Of a DNA stretch of 64,000 nt, positions 1 through 8,677 are shown piece by piece. Where the stretch lies: assembly GCF_000422825.1 (NCBI RefSeq), contig NZ_KE383929.1, positions 620,001-684,000 of the forward strand, written 5' to 3'. The position numbers and the translations under genes were made by a program. This stretch comes from Nocardioides insulae DSM 17944 (GTDB lineage: Bacteria > Actinomycetota > Actinomycetes > Propionibacteriales > Nocardioidaceae). Below the pieces are notes generated by a model. The model had not been told where the DNA came from. It was given only the letters and a program-made list of their open reading frames with translations, and ran no database searches. Numbering within the stretch: position 1 is the first letter of the stretch; each line of letters opens with the position of its first letter.

Positions 1-545
1 GCTACGACACCCCCGCCGCCACCGAGCTGGCGGCCCAGGTCAGCTCGCTGATGCCGGATGCCGAGCCCGTGCACCAGCACAGCTCCCGCGGACTCGACCA
101 CGGTGCCTGGGTGCCGTTGAAGATCATGTACCCCGAAGCCGACATCCCGGTGCTCCAGCTGAGCATGCCCACCCACGACCCCGCGCGACTGCTCGACCTC
201 GGCCGGCGACTCCGGACGCTGCGCGAGTCGGGTGTGCTCGTCATCGGCTCGGGCTACATGACGCACGGACTGCCCTTCATCGACTGGTCCACGCCCGACG
301 TCGTCCCCGGCTGGTCCTCCGACTTCGACCTCTGGGCGGCGGAGTCGCTCGGGCGCGGTGACGTCGACGAGCTCGCCGACTTCCGGCACAAGGCACCCGG
401 GATGCCCTATGCCCACCCGACGGTGGAGCACTTCACCCCGCTGTTCATCACCCTCGGCGCAGCCGCCGATCCCAGCGCTCCCCCGCGCACCGTGATCGAC
501 GGCTACGCCATCGGGCTGGCCAAGAGGTCCTTCGAGACGCTCTGA
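1..545 (+). CDS. DODA/LigB-type extradiol aromatic ring-opening dioxygenase, 3' part
   Basis: The reading frame is open from the window edge, so the N-terminal third or so of a protein usually near 260 residues is missing. About 180 residues remain. They resemble the LigB-like class III extradiol dioxygenases (4,5-DOPA dioxygenase/YgiD group), which use a metal held by histidines to open catechol-type rings. Two conserved histidine-bearing segments are visible: VIGSGYMTHGLP, and PYAHPTVEHFTPLF near the C-terminus. The first metal-binding histidines would lie upstream of the window. The gene converges on the nitronate monooxygenase-like gene with an 11-base gap. Substrate cannot be told from the sequence; members also act on non-catechol substrates. 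Confidence 0.85.
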   Translation, partial: YDTPAATELAAQVSSLMPDAEPVHQHSSRGLDHGAWVPLKIMYPEADIPVLQLSMPTHDPARLLDLGRRLRTLRESGVLVIGSGYMTHGLPFIDWSTPDVVPGWSSDFDLWAAESLGRGDVDELADFRHKAPGMPYAHPTVEHFTPLFITLGAAADPSAPPRTVIDGYAIGLAKRSFETL

Positions 546-556
546 GCCCCGGTCAG

Positions 557-1687
557 TCAGCCCAGCGTGCCGGCGAGCCGCTCCGTCGCCGCGAGGTAGT
601 CCTCCGCCATCTCCAGGACGACCTCGCGGGCGGGACGCTTCCTGGTCATCAGGCCCACGCCCTGGCCGACGAAGTACGTCGCGAGCCGCTGCGCCCCCGG
701 GTGCCCCTTGGCGGCGAGCTGGTCGATGCGCCGCAGGGTCGGCTCGGACAGGACGCTCTGCAGCGGCATCGGCAGGGCCGCCGGCGCATCGAGGCCGGCC
801 TCCCAGGCGTCGGTCCAGTCCGAGCGGAGCTGGCGTGAGTACTTGCCGGTGCGGCCCTTGGACCGCACCGTGTCGCGGGAGCCGGCGGCCAGCATCTTCT
901 CCACCGTGTACGGCGCGGTCTCCGCCTCCTCGGTGGTCAGCCACACCGACCCCATCCAGGCACCCGCGGCGCCCATCGCGACGCTGGCTGCCACCTGCCG
1001 CCCGGTGACGATCCCGCCCGCGGCCAACACGGGAACGCTGCGGTGCGGCTTGATCGCCTCGATCACCTCGGGCACGAGCACCATCGTGGACACGTCGCCA
1101 CAGTGCCCACCGGCCTCTCCGCCCTGAGCCACGATCACGTCCACCCCCGCCTGGACCTGCTTGATCGCATGTTCCTTGGCCCCGACCAGCGCGGCGACGG
1201 GAACGTTGTAGCTGCGCCCGGCCTCCAACATGAAGCTCGGGGGCACGCCCAGGGCGTTGGCCAGCAGGCCGACGGGGTGCTTCAGCGTCACCTCCAGCAG
1301 CCGGGCACCGGTCTCGTCGTTGAAGCGGCCACCCATCACGAACAGGCTCTCCCCGAACTGTTCCGCGTCCAGATCGTGGTCGGCGAGCAATCGGAGGACA
1401 TAGGCCTTGTGCTCCTCGGGCACCAGGCCCACCACGTCGGCGTCGGTGAGCTCCTGGCCCTTCCCCTCGTAGGTCTCGGGGCAGATGATGTCGACGCCGT
1501 ACGGGCGACCCTTGACCTGCGAGTCGATCCAGGCGAGCTCGGCCTCGAGCGCCTCCGGGGTGTGGGAGGAGGCCCCCAGCACCCCGAATCCGCCGGCGTT
1601 GGTCACTGCCGCGACCACATCCCGGCAGTGGCTGAAGGCCAGCAGCGGCAGGTCGATGTCGAGCAGGTCGCAGATCTCGGTGCGCAC
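557..1687 (-). CDS. Nitronate monooxygenase / 2-nitropropane dioxygenase-like FMN oxidoreductase
   Basis: This 376-residue protein has the TIM-barrel flavin fold of the NPD/nitronate monooxygenase family. Visible motifs are NAGGFGVLG near the N-terminus, the FMN/phosphate loop AQGGEAGGHCG in the middle, and AAGGIVTGRQVAA followed by MGAAGAWMGS. The His in GGHCG corresponds to the conserved catalytic or flavin-contact position of the family. It starts at GTG (1685-1687). Family members oxidise alkyl nitronates, but many actinobacterial paralogues have unproven substrates, so only the class is called. It appears monocistronic, facing the dioxygenase gene tail to tail. Confidence 0.85.
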   Translation of the reverse strand: MRTEICDLLDIDLPLLAFSHCRDVVAAVTNAGGFGVLGASSHTPEALEAELAWIDSQVKGRPYGVDIICPETYEGKGQELTDADVVGLVPEEHKAYVLRLLADHDLDAEQFGESLFVMGGRFNDETGARLLEVTLKHPVGLLANALGVPPSFMLEAGRSYNVPVAALVGAKEHAIKQVQAGVDVIVAQGGEAGGHCGDVSTMVLVPEVIEAIKPHRSVPVLAAGGIVTGRQVAASVAMGAAGAWMGSVWLTTEEAETAPYTVEKMLAAGSRDTVRSKGRTGKYSRQLRSDWTDAWEAGLDAPAALPMPLQSVLSEPTLRRIDQLAAKGHPGAQRLATYFVGQGVGLMTRKRPAREVVLEMAEDYLAATERLAGTLG

Positions 1688-1772
1688 AGGCCCCGTCCTT
1701 CCTCGCCGGTCGGGCCGGCGAGCCTCGTTCGGTCAGGTTCGGGCACACCATACTGAGATCTCGCTCACATGA

Positions 1773-1851
1773 CACCGGGTCGCACGGCACCGGGCCGCAC
1801 GGCACCGGGTCGCACGGCTGGCACCGGTTCGCGCGGCGCCGGGTCGCCCGC
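1773..1851. repeat. Imperfect 15-bp tandem repeats
   Basis: Five degenerate copies of a unit close to CACCGGGTCGCACGG lie head to tail. Copies one to three, from 1773, 1788 and 1803, are contiguous and differ by at most one base. Copies four (1822) and five (1837) are more diverged and separated by a short insert. The array ends just before the stop codon of the membrane-protein gene (1854), in its 3' flank. Confidence 0.7.
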
Positions 1852-1853
1852 GG

Positions 1854-2546
1854 TCACGCGGCATGCGGCGAGCTCCGGGCGGCGGCGGTGCGGGTCCACG
1901 GCCAGGTCATCAGCGCCCAGACCGCGGCGATGACCACGATCTCGACGAGGACGTAGACCGGCCAGGGCCCCAGCAGGTCCAGGACCGAGCCGGTCCCGGG
2001 CTTCTCGTTGACGAAGCCGTAGTTGGTGCCGAGCGCCGCGTTCACCACGAACACCACGATCAGCCACGCCCCCGTGGCAACGACGGTCGCGCGGTACCAC
2101 CACCAGGTCGGCCTCAGCCGCACCCCCCAGACGAGGTGGACCGCTGCCCACACGACCAGCAGGTGCTGTCCCCAGAAGGCGACGAACCCCGCATGCGGGA
2201 AGGGCTGCTCCAGGGCGGGGGTCAGGGCCGCCTGGGTGGTGAGTGCCAGCCCCCAGTAGTAGGTGAGCGCGGCGGGGAACCGATCCCGTGTCCACAACGC
2301 CCAGGCAGCCGCCATCCAGGCGAGGTCGCACAGTTGGAGCGGGAGCACGGTCTCGAGGTGGTAGTCATGGCGGATCAGCAGCAGGCCCTGGCTCACCAGC
2401 ACGAACACCGGGATGAGCACCGCGAGGATCCGGCCTATCCGGCGGTCGCGGTCCCACCGTCCCAGGAGCACCGCCGGGACCAGCCCGAGACCGAGCAGCA
2501 CCAGCATCGACCAGTGGGCGACGCCGTAGGCCTGGAAACTCTCCAC
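1854..2546 (-). CDS. TIGR02206-like integral membrane protein
   Basis: The 230-residue product is mostly hydrophobic with about six or seven predicted membrane helices. Examples are the stretches around WSMLVLLGLGLVPAVLLG, ILAVLIPVFVLVSQGLLL and VLVEIVVIAAVWALM. The pattern LQLCDLAWMAAAWAL, and later aromatic/His residues such as FWGQHLLVVW and NYGFVNEKPGTGS, match what I remember of the TIGR02206 (YwaF-like) family, whose function is unknown. The ATG at 2546 gives the full first helix. No operon partner is evident: flanking gaps are about 160 bases on both sides. Confidence 0.8.
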   Translation of the reverse strand: MESFQAYGVAHWSMLVLLGLGLVPAVLLGRWDRDRRIGRILAVLIPVFVLVSQGLLLIRHDYHLETVLPLQLCDLAWMAAAWALWTRDRFPAALTYYWGLALTTQAALTPALEQPFPHAGFVAFWGQHLLVVWAAVHLVWGVRLRPTWWWYRATVVATGAWLIVVFVVNAALGTNYGFVNEKPGTGSVLDLLGPWPVYVLVEIVVIAAVWALMTWPWTRTAAARSSPHAA

Positions 2547-2707
2547 CTCTCGACAGTGCAGCAGACCGGGTCTCCTGGGAAGCGCCTGGGCACGCCGGCG
2601 GCCACCCCGTCACACATGGCCGGAACACGGCTCGCCCTCCGACGGCGTCCTTCCCAGCCGTCCTTCCCGGCCGTCATTCCAGGCCGTCAGGTCCGGGTGC
2701 CGCGGAC

Positions 2708-4069
2708 TCAGTGACCCGGACCCTGCACCATCTGTCGCCGCTCCTCCTCGTGTGCCCCGCCCTTGCGCTCGAGCGTCGCACAGGCGTCCGCGATGTCGCG
2801 GGCGAGGGTGTCGACGTGCTCACGACTGAAGTTCTCCTTGACCAGGGCCCGCATGATCGTGATCTTCTGCGCGTTCGGCGGCAGCGTGTACGCCGGCACC
2901 ATCCACCCGCGCTCCGCGGAGAGCTGCCAGGCGAGATCGAACTCGTCGAAGGGCTCGTCCGCACGCAGGCGGAACGCGACCAGCGGGAGGTGCTCGTCCT
3001 CGCGCCCGATCAGCTCGAAGCGGTCGATCGCCTCGAGCCGGTCGGCCAGCGCACGGGCGTTGTCCTCCATGCCGCGCATGATGTAGGTGTACCCCTCCCG
3101 ACCGAACCGCACCAGGTTGTAGTACTGCGCCAGCACCATGCTGGACCCGGTGGAGAAGTTGAGGGTGAAGGTGGAGTCGGTCTTGCCGAGGTAGTTCTCC
3201 TCGAAGACCAGGTCGGAGGCGAGGTCGTCCGCCTCGCGGAAGATCAACCACCCCACGCCGGGGTAGACCAGTCCGAACTTGTGTCCGGACACGTTGATCG
3301 AGCGCACCTGCTCCAACCGGAAGTCCCACGGCGTGTCCGGGTAGAGGAAGGGCCAGACGAAGCCGCCGCTGGCCCCGTCGACATGCAGGGGTACGTCGAG
3401 GCCCCGCTCGCGCTTGAGACGGACCAGCAGGTCGTTGATCCCGACCACGTCGTCACGGTGCCCGGTGAAGGTCGTGCCGACCACGGCGGCAACACCGATC
3501 GTGTGATCGTCGAGGTGCGGGGCGACGTCGTCGGGGCCGATCGTGTACCTACCCTCCTGCAGCGGCACGATCCGTGGCTCGACGTCGAAGTACCGGCAGA
3601 ACTTCTCCCACACCACGTGCACGTCGCCGCCGAAGACCAGGTTCGGTCGGTCGGTGGACGCGCCCGCCGCGGCCCGGCGCTCGCGCCACTTCCACTTCAG
3701 GGACAGGGCACCGAGCATGATCGCCTCCGAGGACCCCTGGGTCCGAGCCCCGACGGTCTCACCAGGCGCGTTGAACAGGTCCGCGATCATCCGGATGCAG
3801 CGCTGCTCGATCTCAGCGGTCCGGGGATACTCGGCATGGTCGATGAAGTTGCGGTGCAGGTTCGCGGCGATGATCCGCTGGGCCTCGGGCTCCATCCAGG
3901 TGGTCACGAAGGTCGCCAGGTTGCGCCCCGGATCGCCCTCCAGTGCCATGTCGAGCGCGACCAGGCGCATCGCGTCCGTCGCGGGCATCCCCTGGTCCGG
4001 GAACTTCCGGGTGGGGATGTCCTGATCGAGGAATCTGCCTCCGAACAGGGCGGCCGGGTCAGTGCTCAT
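2708..4069 (-). CDS. gadB: Glutamate decarboxylase (PLP-dependent)
   Basis: The 453-residue group II PLP decarboxylase converts glutamate to GABA and CO2 with proton consumption. The PLP lysine is K264 in SGHKFGLVYPG, preceded by the cofactor aspartate D231 in HVDGASGG. The N-terminal motif ARTQGSSEAIMLG and the region around TWMEPEAQ are typical of GadA/GadB. The start at ATG 4069 is chosen because a GGAGAG Shine-Dalgarno lies just upstream; the frame extends further but through tRNA-side DNA. No glutamate/GABA antiporter is adjacent, so a role in acid resistance is not supported locally; nitrogen or GABA metabolism is equally possible. The tRNA-Ala terminator separates it from upstream transcription. 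Confidence 0.95.
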   Translation of the reverse strand: MSTDPAALFGGRFLDQDIPTRKFPDQGMPATDAMRLVALDMALEGDPGRNLATFVTTWMEPEAQRIIAANLHRNFIDHAEYPRTAEIEQRCIRMIADLFNAPGETVGARTQGSSEAIMLGALSLKWKWRERRAAAGASTDRPNLVFGGDVHVVWEKFCRYFDVEPRIVPLQEGRYTIGPDDVAPHLDDHTIGVAAVVGTTFTGHRDDVVGINDLLVRLKRERGLDVPLHVDGASGGFVWPFLYPDTPWDFRLEQVRSINVSGHKFGLVYPGVGWLIFREADDLASDLVFEENYLGKTDSTFTLNFSTGSSMVLAQYYNLVRFGREGYTYIMRGMEDNARALADRLEAIDRFELIGREDEHLPLVAFRLRADEPFDEFDLAWQLSAERGWMVPAYTLPPNAQKITIMRALVKENFSREHVDTLARDIADACATLERKGGAHEEERRQMVQGPGH

Positions 4070-4222
4070 CTGGACTCTCCGAGGATCGAGGGAGCAACGT
4101 GATCCACCATGCCAGTCCCGGGTGCCGACGTACTCCCCCGAAAGGGGGTGGTTCGCGTCGGCGTGCGATCGGTCGGCCGCCCCTGGTCCGGTCGGTGCCC
4201 AGGTGCGGTGCGCAGACGCAGC

Positions 4223-4248
4223 AGAGCCGGACCCGAAGGTCCGGCTCT
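4223..4248 (-). terminator. Hairpin terminator after tRNA-Ala
   Basis: A perfect 11-bp stem (AGAGCCGGACC / GGTCCGGCTCT) closes a CGAA tetraloop, 14 bases beyond the 3' end of the tRNA on the minus strand. There is no T-tract, which is usual for high-GC actinobacterial terminators. It insulates the gad gene from tRNA transcription. Confidence 0.8.
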
Positions 4249-4261
4249 CTGTGTGATCCGG

Positions 4262-4334
4262 TGGAGCTGAGGGGACTCGAACCCCTGACCCTCTGCATGC
4301 CATGCAGATGCGCTACCAGCTGCGCCACAGCCCC
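4262..4334 (-). tRNA. tRNA-Ala (anticodon GGC)
   Basis: The minus strand reads as a complete 73-base cloverleaf. The acceptor stem is GGGGCTG with CAGCTCC (one G-U pair). The anticodon stem TCTGC/GCAGA encloses loop ATGGCAT, giving anticodon GGC, and the T-arm contains GGGTTCGAACCCC. The discriminator base is A. The following genomic bases read CCG, so the CCA end is not encoded and must be added post-transcriptionally. Confidence 0.96.
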
Positions 4335-4415
4335 GTGGTGCTGCTCCCGGTAGATCTAGGCCGGGGCAACGACGGAAACATTAATGCATGGCTCGGAGGT
4401 TGGCGAAATCGGGGC

Positions 4416-5018
4416 TCACACCCCCAGGTTGTACGCCGCCAGGGTGGCCCGGCCGGAGTCGATCTCGACCTCGGCCCAGTGGCAGTTGTCCATCCCCCGC
4501 AGCGCTGACGAGGCCTCCTCGTCCCAGCCGAGCAGCCCGCCCACGGCGTACTTGATCGCGAGGCCGTGCGCGACGGCCAGCGCCGTCTCACCCTCCGGGG
4601 TGAGCGCGAGCAGGTCGATGAGCGCGGCGTGCAGCCGGTCGGAGAGTTCGCTGATCTTCTCCGCGCCCGGGACCGCGGCCGGGTCGCCGGCGCGGAAGGC
4701 GGCGTACTGCTCGGGCAGCCGGGCCTTGAACTCGCTGTGCAGCCAGTTCTGGACGTCACCGAAGTGACGCTCACGCAGCCTGGCGTCGCGCGTGACCGGC
4801 AGGCCGCCACAGGCTTCGGCGACGTGGTCGGCGGTGACCGCGGCCCTGGCCAGATCACTGCTCCAGATCACGACAGGCGACAGTGCCGCGACCAGCGGCG
4901 CCACTTCGGCCGCCTGAGCGAGACCGGCCGCATCCAGGGGCGCGTCGAGCTGGCCCTGGATCCGCTGCTGGTGGTTGAAGGTGGTGCGTCCGTGCCGGAG
5001 CAGGATCAGTCGCTTCAC
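4416..5018 (-). CDS. Histidine phosphatase (phosphoglycerate mutase-like) family protein
   Basis: This 200-residue member of the histidine phosphatase superfamily has the phospho-histidine motif LLRHGRTTFN near residue 9 and the second catalytic histidine in VAHGLAIKYAVG. Arg and Glu of the active site appear in VTRDARLRERHFGD. Start GTG 5018 overlaps the stop of rsfS by four bases (GTGA), so it is translationally coupled. In actinobacteria this gene regularly follows rsfS in the nadD-rsfS cluster. It could be a phosphoglycerate mutase-like or cobalamin-type phosphatase; substrate is not predictable. The long upstream extension of the frame lies inside rsfS and is rejected. Confidence 0.9.
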   Translation of the reverse strand: MKRLILLRHGRTTFNHQQRIQGQLDAPLDAAGLAQAAEVAPLVAALSPVVIWSSDLARAAVTADHVAEACGGLPVTRDARLRERHFGDVQNWLHSEFKARLPEQYAAFRAGDPAAVPGAEKISELSDRLHAALIDLLALTPEGETALAVAHGLAIKYAVGGLLGWDEEASSALRGMDNCHWAEVEIDSGRATLAAYNLGV

Positions 5019-5446
5019 AGCGCCGACTCGCCGCCCGTCTCCTCCGCGGGCGGGGTGGCGCCGGCTGCCGGTTCGACCGGTCCGGTCACGTCGGCGGGCA
5101 GGGCGATGGTGGGGCAGTCGCGCCACAGCCGCTCGAGCGCGTAGAACTGACGCTCCTCCTCGTGCTGTACGTGCACGACGATGTCGCCGTAGTCGATGAG
5201 CACCCAGCGGGCATCGCGCTCGCCTTCGCGCCGGAGCGGCTTGGCGCCCGCTTCGCGGAGCTTGTCCTCGATCTCGTCGACGATGGCCTTGACCTGGCGG
5301 TCGTTGTTGCCCGAGGCCAGCAGGAAGGCGTCGGTGATGGCGATCTGTTCGCTCACGTCGAAGGCGACCAGGTTGCGGGCCTGCTTCTCAGAGGCCGCCC
5401 GGGCGGCGGTGCGGATCAGATCGAGGGCGTGGTCGGTGGCGGTCAT
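5015..5446 (-). CDS. rsfS: Ribosomal silencing factor RsfS
   Basis: The 143-residue protein has the RsfS/Iojap (DUF143) fold that binds uL14 on the 50S subunit and blocks subunit joining during nutrient limitation. Diagnostic segments are DAFLLASGNNDRQVKAI and WVLIDYGDIVVHV, followed by ERQFYALERLW. The C-terminal 35 residues are a Pro/Ala/Glu tail outside the family core. ATG 5446 is used because the family begins at this point (MTATDHALDLI); an in-frame ATG at 5509 would run into the end of nadD. It lies 40 bases after nadD and overlaps the phosphatase gene by four bases. Confidence 0.95.
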   Translation of the reverse strand: MTATDHALDLIRTAARAASEKQARNLVAFDVSEQIAITDAFLLASGNNDRQVKAIVDEIEDKLREAGAKPLRREGERDARWVLIDYGDIVVHVQHEEERQFYALERLWRDCPTIALPADVTGPVEPAAGATPPAEETGGESAL

Positions 5447-5486
5447 GCGGGCTCGCAGTCTCGGAGGCTGCTCCTGGGCCGGCTGC

Positions 5487-6095
5487 TCAGGAGGACGAAT
5501 GGTCGGCATAGAGGCGGTGCTTGGCGATGTACTGCACCACCCCGTCGGGCACGAGATACCAGACCGGTTCGCCGTTGGCGGTCCGGGACCGGCAGTCGGT
5601 GGAGGAGATCGCCAATGCGGGGATCTCCACCATGGTCACCCGGTCGGAGGGAATTTGCGCAAGCGTGGGGCCGTCGACGGTGTACCCGGGGCGTGTACAC
5701 CCCACGAAGCGGGCCAGTTCGAAGAGATCCTCGGTGCCGCGCCAGGTGAAGATATCGGCCAGTGCGTCGGCACCGGTGATGAAGTACAGCTCGTCACCCG
5801 GCATCGCCTCGTGCAGGTCGCGCAGGGTGTCGATGGTGTACGTCGGACCGGACCGGTCGATGTCGACCCGGCTCACCGTGAACCGAGGGTTGCTGGCCGT
5901 GGCGATGACGGTCATGAGGTAGCGGTGCTCCGCCGGAGAGACCACCCGGTGGGACTTCTGCCAGGGATCGCCGGTCGGCACGAAGACGACCTCGTCGAGG
6001 TCGAACCAGGCCTGCACCTCCGAGGCCGCCACCAGGTGACCGTGGTGGATCGGGTCGAAGGTCCCGCCCATCACACCGACACGGCGCCGGGCCAC
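5487..6095 (-). CDS. nadD: Nicotinate-nucleotide adenylyltransferase NadD
   Basis: This protein of about 202 residues transfers AMP from ATP to nicotinate mononucleotide, the penultimate step of NAD synthesis. It begins with the nucleotidyltransferase motif GVMGGTFDPIHHGHLVAA, containing the HxGH signature, and carries the C-terminal SSTDCR element that matches the family SSTxxR. GTG 6095 is chosen by family length; GTG 6074 is an alternative, and neither has a clear Shine-Dalgarno. It follows the small membrane-protein gene by 14 bases and precedes rsfS, the common actinobacterial order. Confidence 0.95.
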   Translation of the reverse strand: MARRRVGVMGGTFDPIHHGHLVAASEVQAWFDLDEVVFVPTGDPWQKSHRVVSPAEHRYLMTVIATASNPRFTVSRVDIDRSGPTYTIDTLRDLHEAMPGDELYFITGADALADIFTWRGTEDLFELARFVGCTRPGYTVDGPTLAQIPSDRVTMVEIPALAISSTDCRSRTANGEPVWYLVPDGVVQYIAKHRLYADHSSS

Positions 6096-6109
6096 AGGAG
6101 GTCCCGGAC

Positions 6110-6262
6110 TCAGGAGTGCTCGCGCCCGGCGCCGAAGAACATCAGAGCGGCGAGCAGCACGAGCAGGATCGCCAGGGCGCCGAGACCGACCCCTGCGGCG
6201 AGGCCCATGCTGACCTCGTGCTCGGCGGATTCGGCGGACATCTGGACAACGGTGTTGAGCAT
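6110..6262 (-). CDS. Small single-pass membrane protein (50 aa)
   Basis: The frame encodes 50 residues: an acidic, His-containing N-terminal segment (AESAEHEVSM), one hydrophobic helix (approximately LAAGVGLGALAILLVLLAALMFF) and a short basic/acidic tail ending GREHS. An AAGGTG Shine-Dalgarno stands at proper spacing before ATG 6262. It sits between proA and nadD, 14 bases from nadD. A short membrane protein at this place recurs in actinobacterial genomes as far as I recall, with no assigned function. A coupled, conserved position argues that it is a real gene. Confidence 0.7.
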   Translation of the reverse strand: MLNTVVQMSAESAEHEVSMGLAAGVGLGALAILLVLLAALMFFGAGREHS

Positions 6263-6363
6263 GCGCACACCTTACCCGGCGGGGCACCCCCGGTGGCCAC
6301 CGGCTCACGCCCGGGATCGAGGCGGGATCGAGGGCCACGGGCCGTGCTGCCGGGGACGTGGGC

Positions 6364-7614
6364 CTAGCGGATCTGGCCCTCGCCGGTCACGACGTACTTG
6401 GTGCTGGTCATCTCCGGCAGACCCATCGGACCACGGGCGTGGAGCTTCTGGGTGCTGATGCCGATCTCGGCACCGAACCCGAACTCCCCACCATCGGTGA
6501 ACCTGGTGCTGGCGTTGACCATCACGGCGGCACTGTCGACCCGTGCGGTGAACCGGCGGGCCGCGGCGAGATCCTCGGTGATGATCGCCTCGGTGTGGCC
6601 ACTGGAGAACCTGCGGATGTGTGCCACCGCCGCGTCGAGCGAAGGCACGACGGCCGCGGAGATGATCGAGTCGAGGAACTCGGTGTCGTGGTCCTCATCG
6701 GTGACGGGCACGACCCCGTCGACCGCGGCGAAGGTCTCATCGCCGCGCACCTCCACGCCCCGCTCCTGGAGGGCGGCCACGACCTTGGGCACGAAGACCT
6801 CGGCCACCTCGGCGTGCACCAGCAGCGATTCGGCGCTGTTGCACACACTCGTGCGGTGGGTCTTGGAGTTGATCACCACGGCGAGCGCCTTCTCCAGATC
6901 GGCCGCCGCGTCGACGTACACGTGGACATTGCCGGTGCCGGTCTCGATCACCGGGACGATGGATTCCTCGACCACCCTGCGGATCAGTCCGGCACCACCG
7001 CGGGGGATCACCACGTCGACCAGGCCGCGGGCACGCATCAGCGCCTGGACACTGTCGCGGGACTCCGCGGGGAGCTGCTGGATCACGTCGGCGGGGAGGC
7101 CGTTGGCCTCGACCGCGGCCCGCAGCACGGTGGTGATCGCGGCGTTGGAGTCCGAGGCGCTCCGCGAGCCGCGCAGGAGCACGGCGTTGCCGGACTTGAG
7201 GCAGATGCCGGCGGCGTCCGCGGTGACGTTGGGCCGGGCCTCGTAGATCATCCCGACCACGCCGAAGGGCACGCGGACCTGGCGCATCTCGAGCCCGTTG
7301 GGCAGGGTCGAGCCGCGCACCACCTCGCCCACCGGGTCAGGCAGGGCCGCGACCTCGCGCAATCCCTGGGCCATGGCCTGCAACCGCGCCGGGGTGAGCC
7401 GGAGTCGGTCGACGATGTTGCTCGGCGTGCCCTCGGCCTCGGCGCGCGCGATGTCCTCGGCGTTGGCGGCCAGGATCTCCTCAGCCCGCTCCACCAGGGC
7501 CTCGGCCATCCCCACCAGGGCGGCGTCCTTGGTCGCTCGCGTGGCGACCGCGAGGTCGTAACCGGCCTCCCTGGCGCGCAGCGCTGCGCTCCGAACCTCC
7601 TGCTCGATGCTCAT
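6364..7614 (-). CDS. proA: Gamma-glutamyl phosphate reductase
   Basis: The 416-residue NADPH-dependent aldehyde dehydrogenase-fold enzyme reduces gamma-glutamyl phosphate to the semialdehyde in proline synthesis. The catalytic cysteine is C258 in THRTSVCNSAESLL. The substrate and cofactor regions MIYEARPNVTADAAG, GNAVLLRGSRSA and PRGGAGLI are intact, as is the ending FGFGAEIGISTQKLHARGPMG. ATG 7614 (MSIEQEV) fits the family start. No proB lies beside it in this window. It is upstream of the small membrane protein and nadD on the same strand with a gap of about 100 bases. Confidence 0.97.
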   Translation of the reverse strand: MSIEQEVRSAALRAREAGYDLAVATRATKDAALVGMAEALVERAEEILAANAEDIARAEAEGTPSNIVDRLRLTPARLQAMAQGLREVAALPDPVGEVVRGSTLPNGLEMRQVRVPFGVVGMIYEARPNVTADAAGICLKSGNAVLLRGSRSASDSNAAITTVLRAAVEANGLPADVIQQLPAESRDSVQALMRARGLVDVVIPRGGAGLIRRVVEESIVPVIETGTGNVHVYVDAAADLEKALAVVINSKTHRTSVCNSAESLLVHAEVAEVFVPKVVAALQERGVEVRGDETFAAVDGVVPVTDEDHDTEFLDSIISAAVVPSLDAAVAHIRRFSSGHTEAIITEDLAAARRFTARVDSAAVMVNASTRFTDGGEFGFGAEIGISTQKLHARGPMGLPEMTSTKYVVTGEGQIR

Positions 7615-7675
7615 GCGCTCAGGATAGGTCCGTCCCCCGACACTCCCCTCCCTTGTCCGAGACCCGAGGCGGCAC

Positions 7676-8596
7676 CTACGAGTGCTCGGTCGCTGCGACG
7701 TCGCCCTGCGCTGCGATGGTCCGGAGCCGCCGCAGGGCCCGATCGGCCACCGGGTTCTGCCCGGCACGGGATGCCAGTTCGACCAGTGCGGGCAGATCGG
7801 CGGCGTGAGCGATGTCCAGATCCTCCCCGTCACCGCCCCGCTCCCCCGGCCGAGCAGCACTCCAGCCGGTCAGGATCCCGGCAAGGTACTGTGCGTCCCG
7901 ATCGAAGCGGACGAGGTTGCCCAGATCGGTGAAGCTGTGCCCGGCGTGGGCGAACTCCCAGTCCACGACCGCCAGCACCGCCAGAGTCGTCGGGTCGAGG
8001 AGGACGTTCTTCGGATTCAGGTCGCTGTGGACCAGGCACGCGCGCGGCCGGGCGGCCAACCGTTCCGCTGCCGCCCGCGCAACCTCCCGTAGACCGGTCA
8101 GCTCGTCCTGGCTCAGCTCCAGCCGGTCGGAGTACTCGTCCACCCAGTCGGGCAGCCAGAGATCGTACGGCGTGATCCGCAGGTCGGCGTCGGCGAAGGT
8201 TCCAGCACGCAGCATCGGGATCCGGGACAGGGTGCGGGCGATCGCCCCGAGCGCGCATCCCACGCGGTGCCGCCCCTGCGCGTCGAGGTCCGGCAGCAGC
8301 AGGTCGCCGCGTACGCCGTCCACGAACTCGGTCACGAGCAGCCCCGGCGTGCCGGCCTCCGGGTCGGCCCGGCGTACCTCCAGCACCTGGGGTACGGGGA
8401 TCAGGCCGCGCACCAGCCGCAGCAGCGCCTCCTGGATCTGAGGTGCCTGGGGATGGTGCCGTGGGTCCGCGAAGATCCGCACCACCGACCGGCTCCCCGA
8501 CGCTTCGGCGAGGAACGTCTCCCCCGACCACCCACCGTCGAGCGGGCTCAGCGAGGAGAAGTCGTCCACCTCGGGATCATCGCACGGCCGGTCCAT
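7676..8596 (-). CDS. Aminoglycoside phosphotransferase (APH)-fold kinase family protein
   Basis: The 306-residue protein has the APH/choline-kinase fold. The Brenner catalytic motif is LVHSDLNPKNVLLD and the metal-binding Asp follows in VVDWEFAHAG. The N-terminal lobe contains the nucleotide-facing GGWSGETFLAEA and VVRIFADP. Such proteins phosphorylate small hydroxylated molecules. Housekeeping paralogues are frequent in actinobacteria and usually do not give antibiotic resistance, so no resistance role is claimed. The start at ATG 8596 (MDRPCDD) removes a non-conserved leader; the Shine-Dalgarno is weak. No operon partner. Confidence 0.8.
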   Translation of the reverse strand: MDRPCDDPEVDDFSSLSPLDGGWSGETFLAEASGSRSVVRIFADPRHHPQAPQIQEALLRLVRGLIPVPQVLEVRRADPEAGTPGLLVTEFVDGVRGDLLLPDLDAQGRHRVGCALGAIARTLSRIPMLRAGTFADADLRITPYDLWLPDWVDEYSDRLELSQDELTGLREVARAAAERLAARPRACLVHSDLNPKNVLLDPTTLAVLAVVDWEFAHAGHSFTDLGNLVRFDRDAQYLAGILTGWSAARPGERGGDGEDLDIAHAADLPALVELASRAGQNPVADRALRRLRTIAAQGDVAATEHS

Positions 8597-8677
8597 CGAC
8601 TCGGAGCCCCAATGGCCACTTGCGTCACAGCGCCCAGGGGATAGTGGCACTTCTGGCCGTCTTTTCGGCCGGAAAGC

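Noticed and set aside
7676..8596. APH-family gene as an aminoglycoside resistance gene
   Set aside because: The catalytic motif is shared by many housekeeping kinases; no resistance context or mobile element is present.
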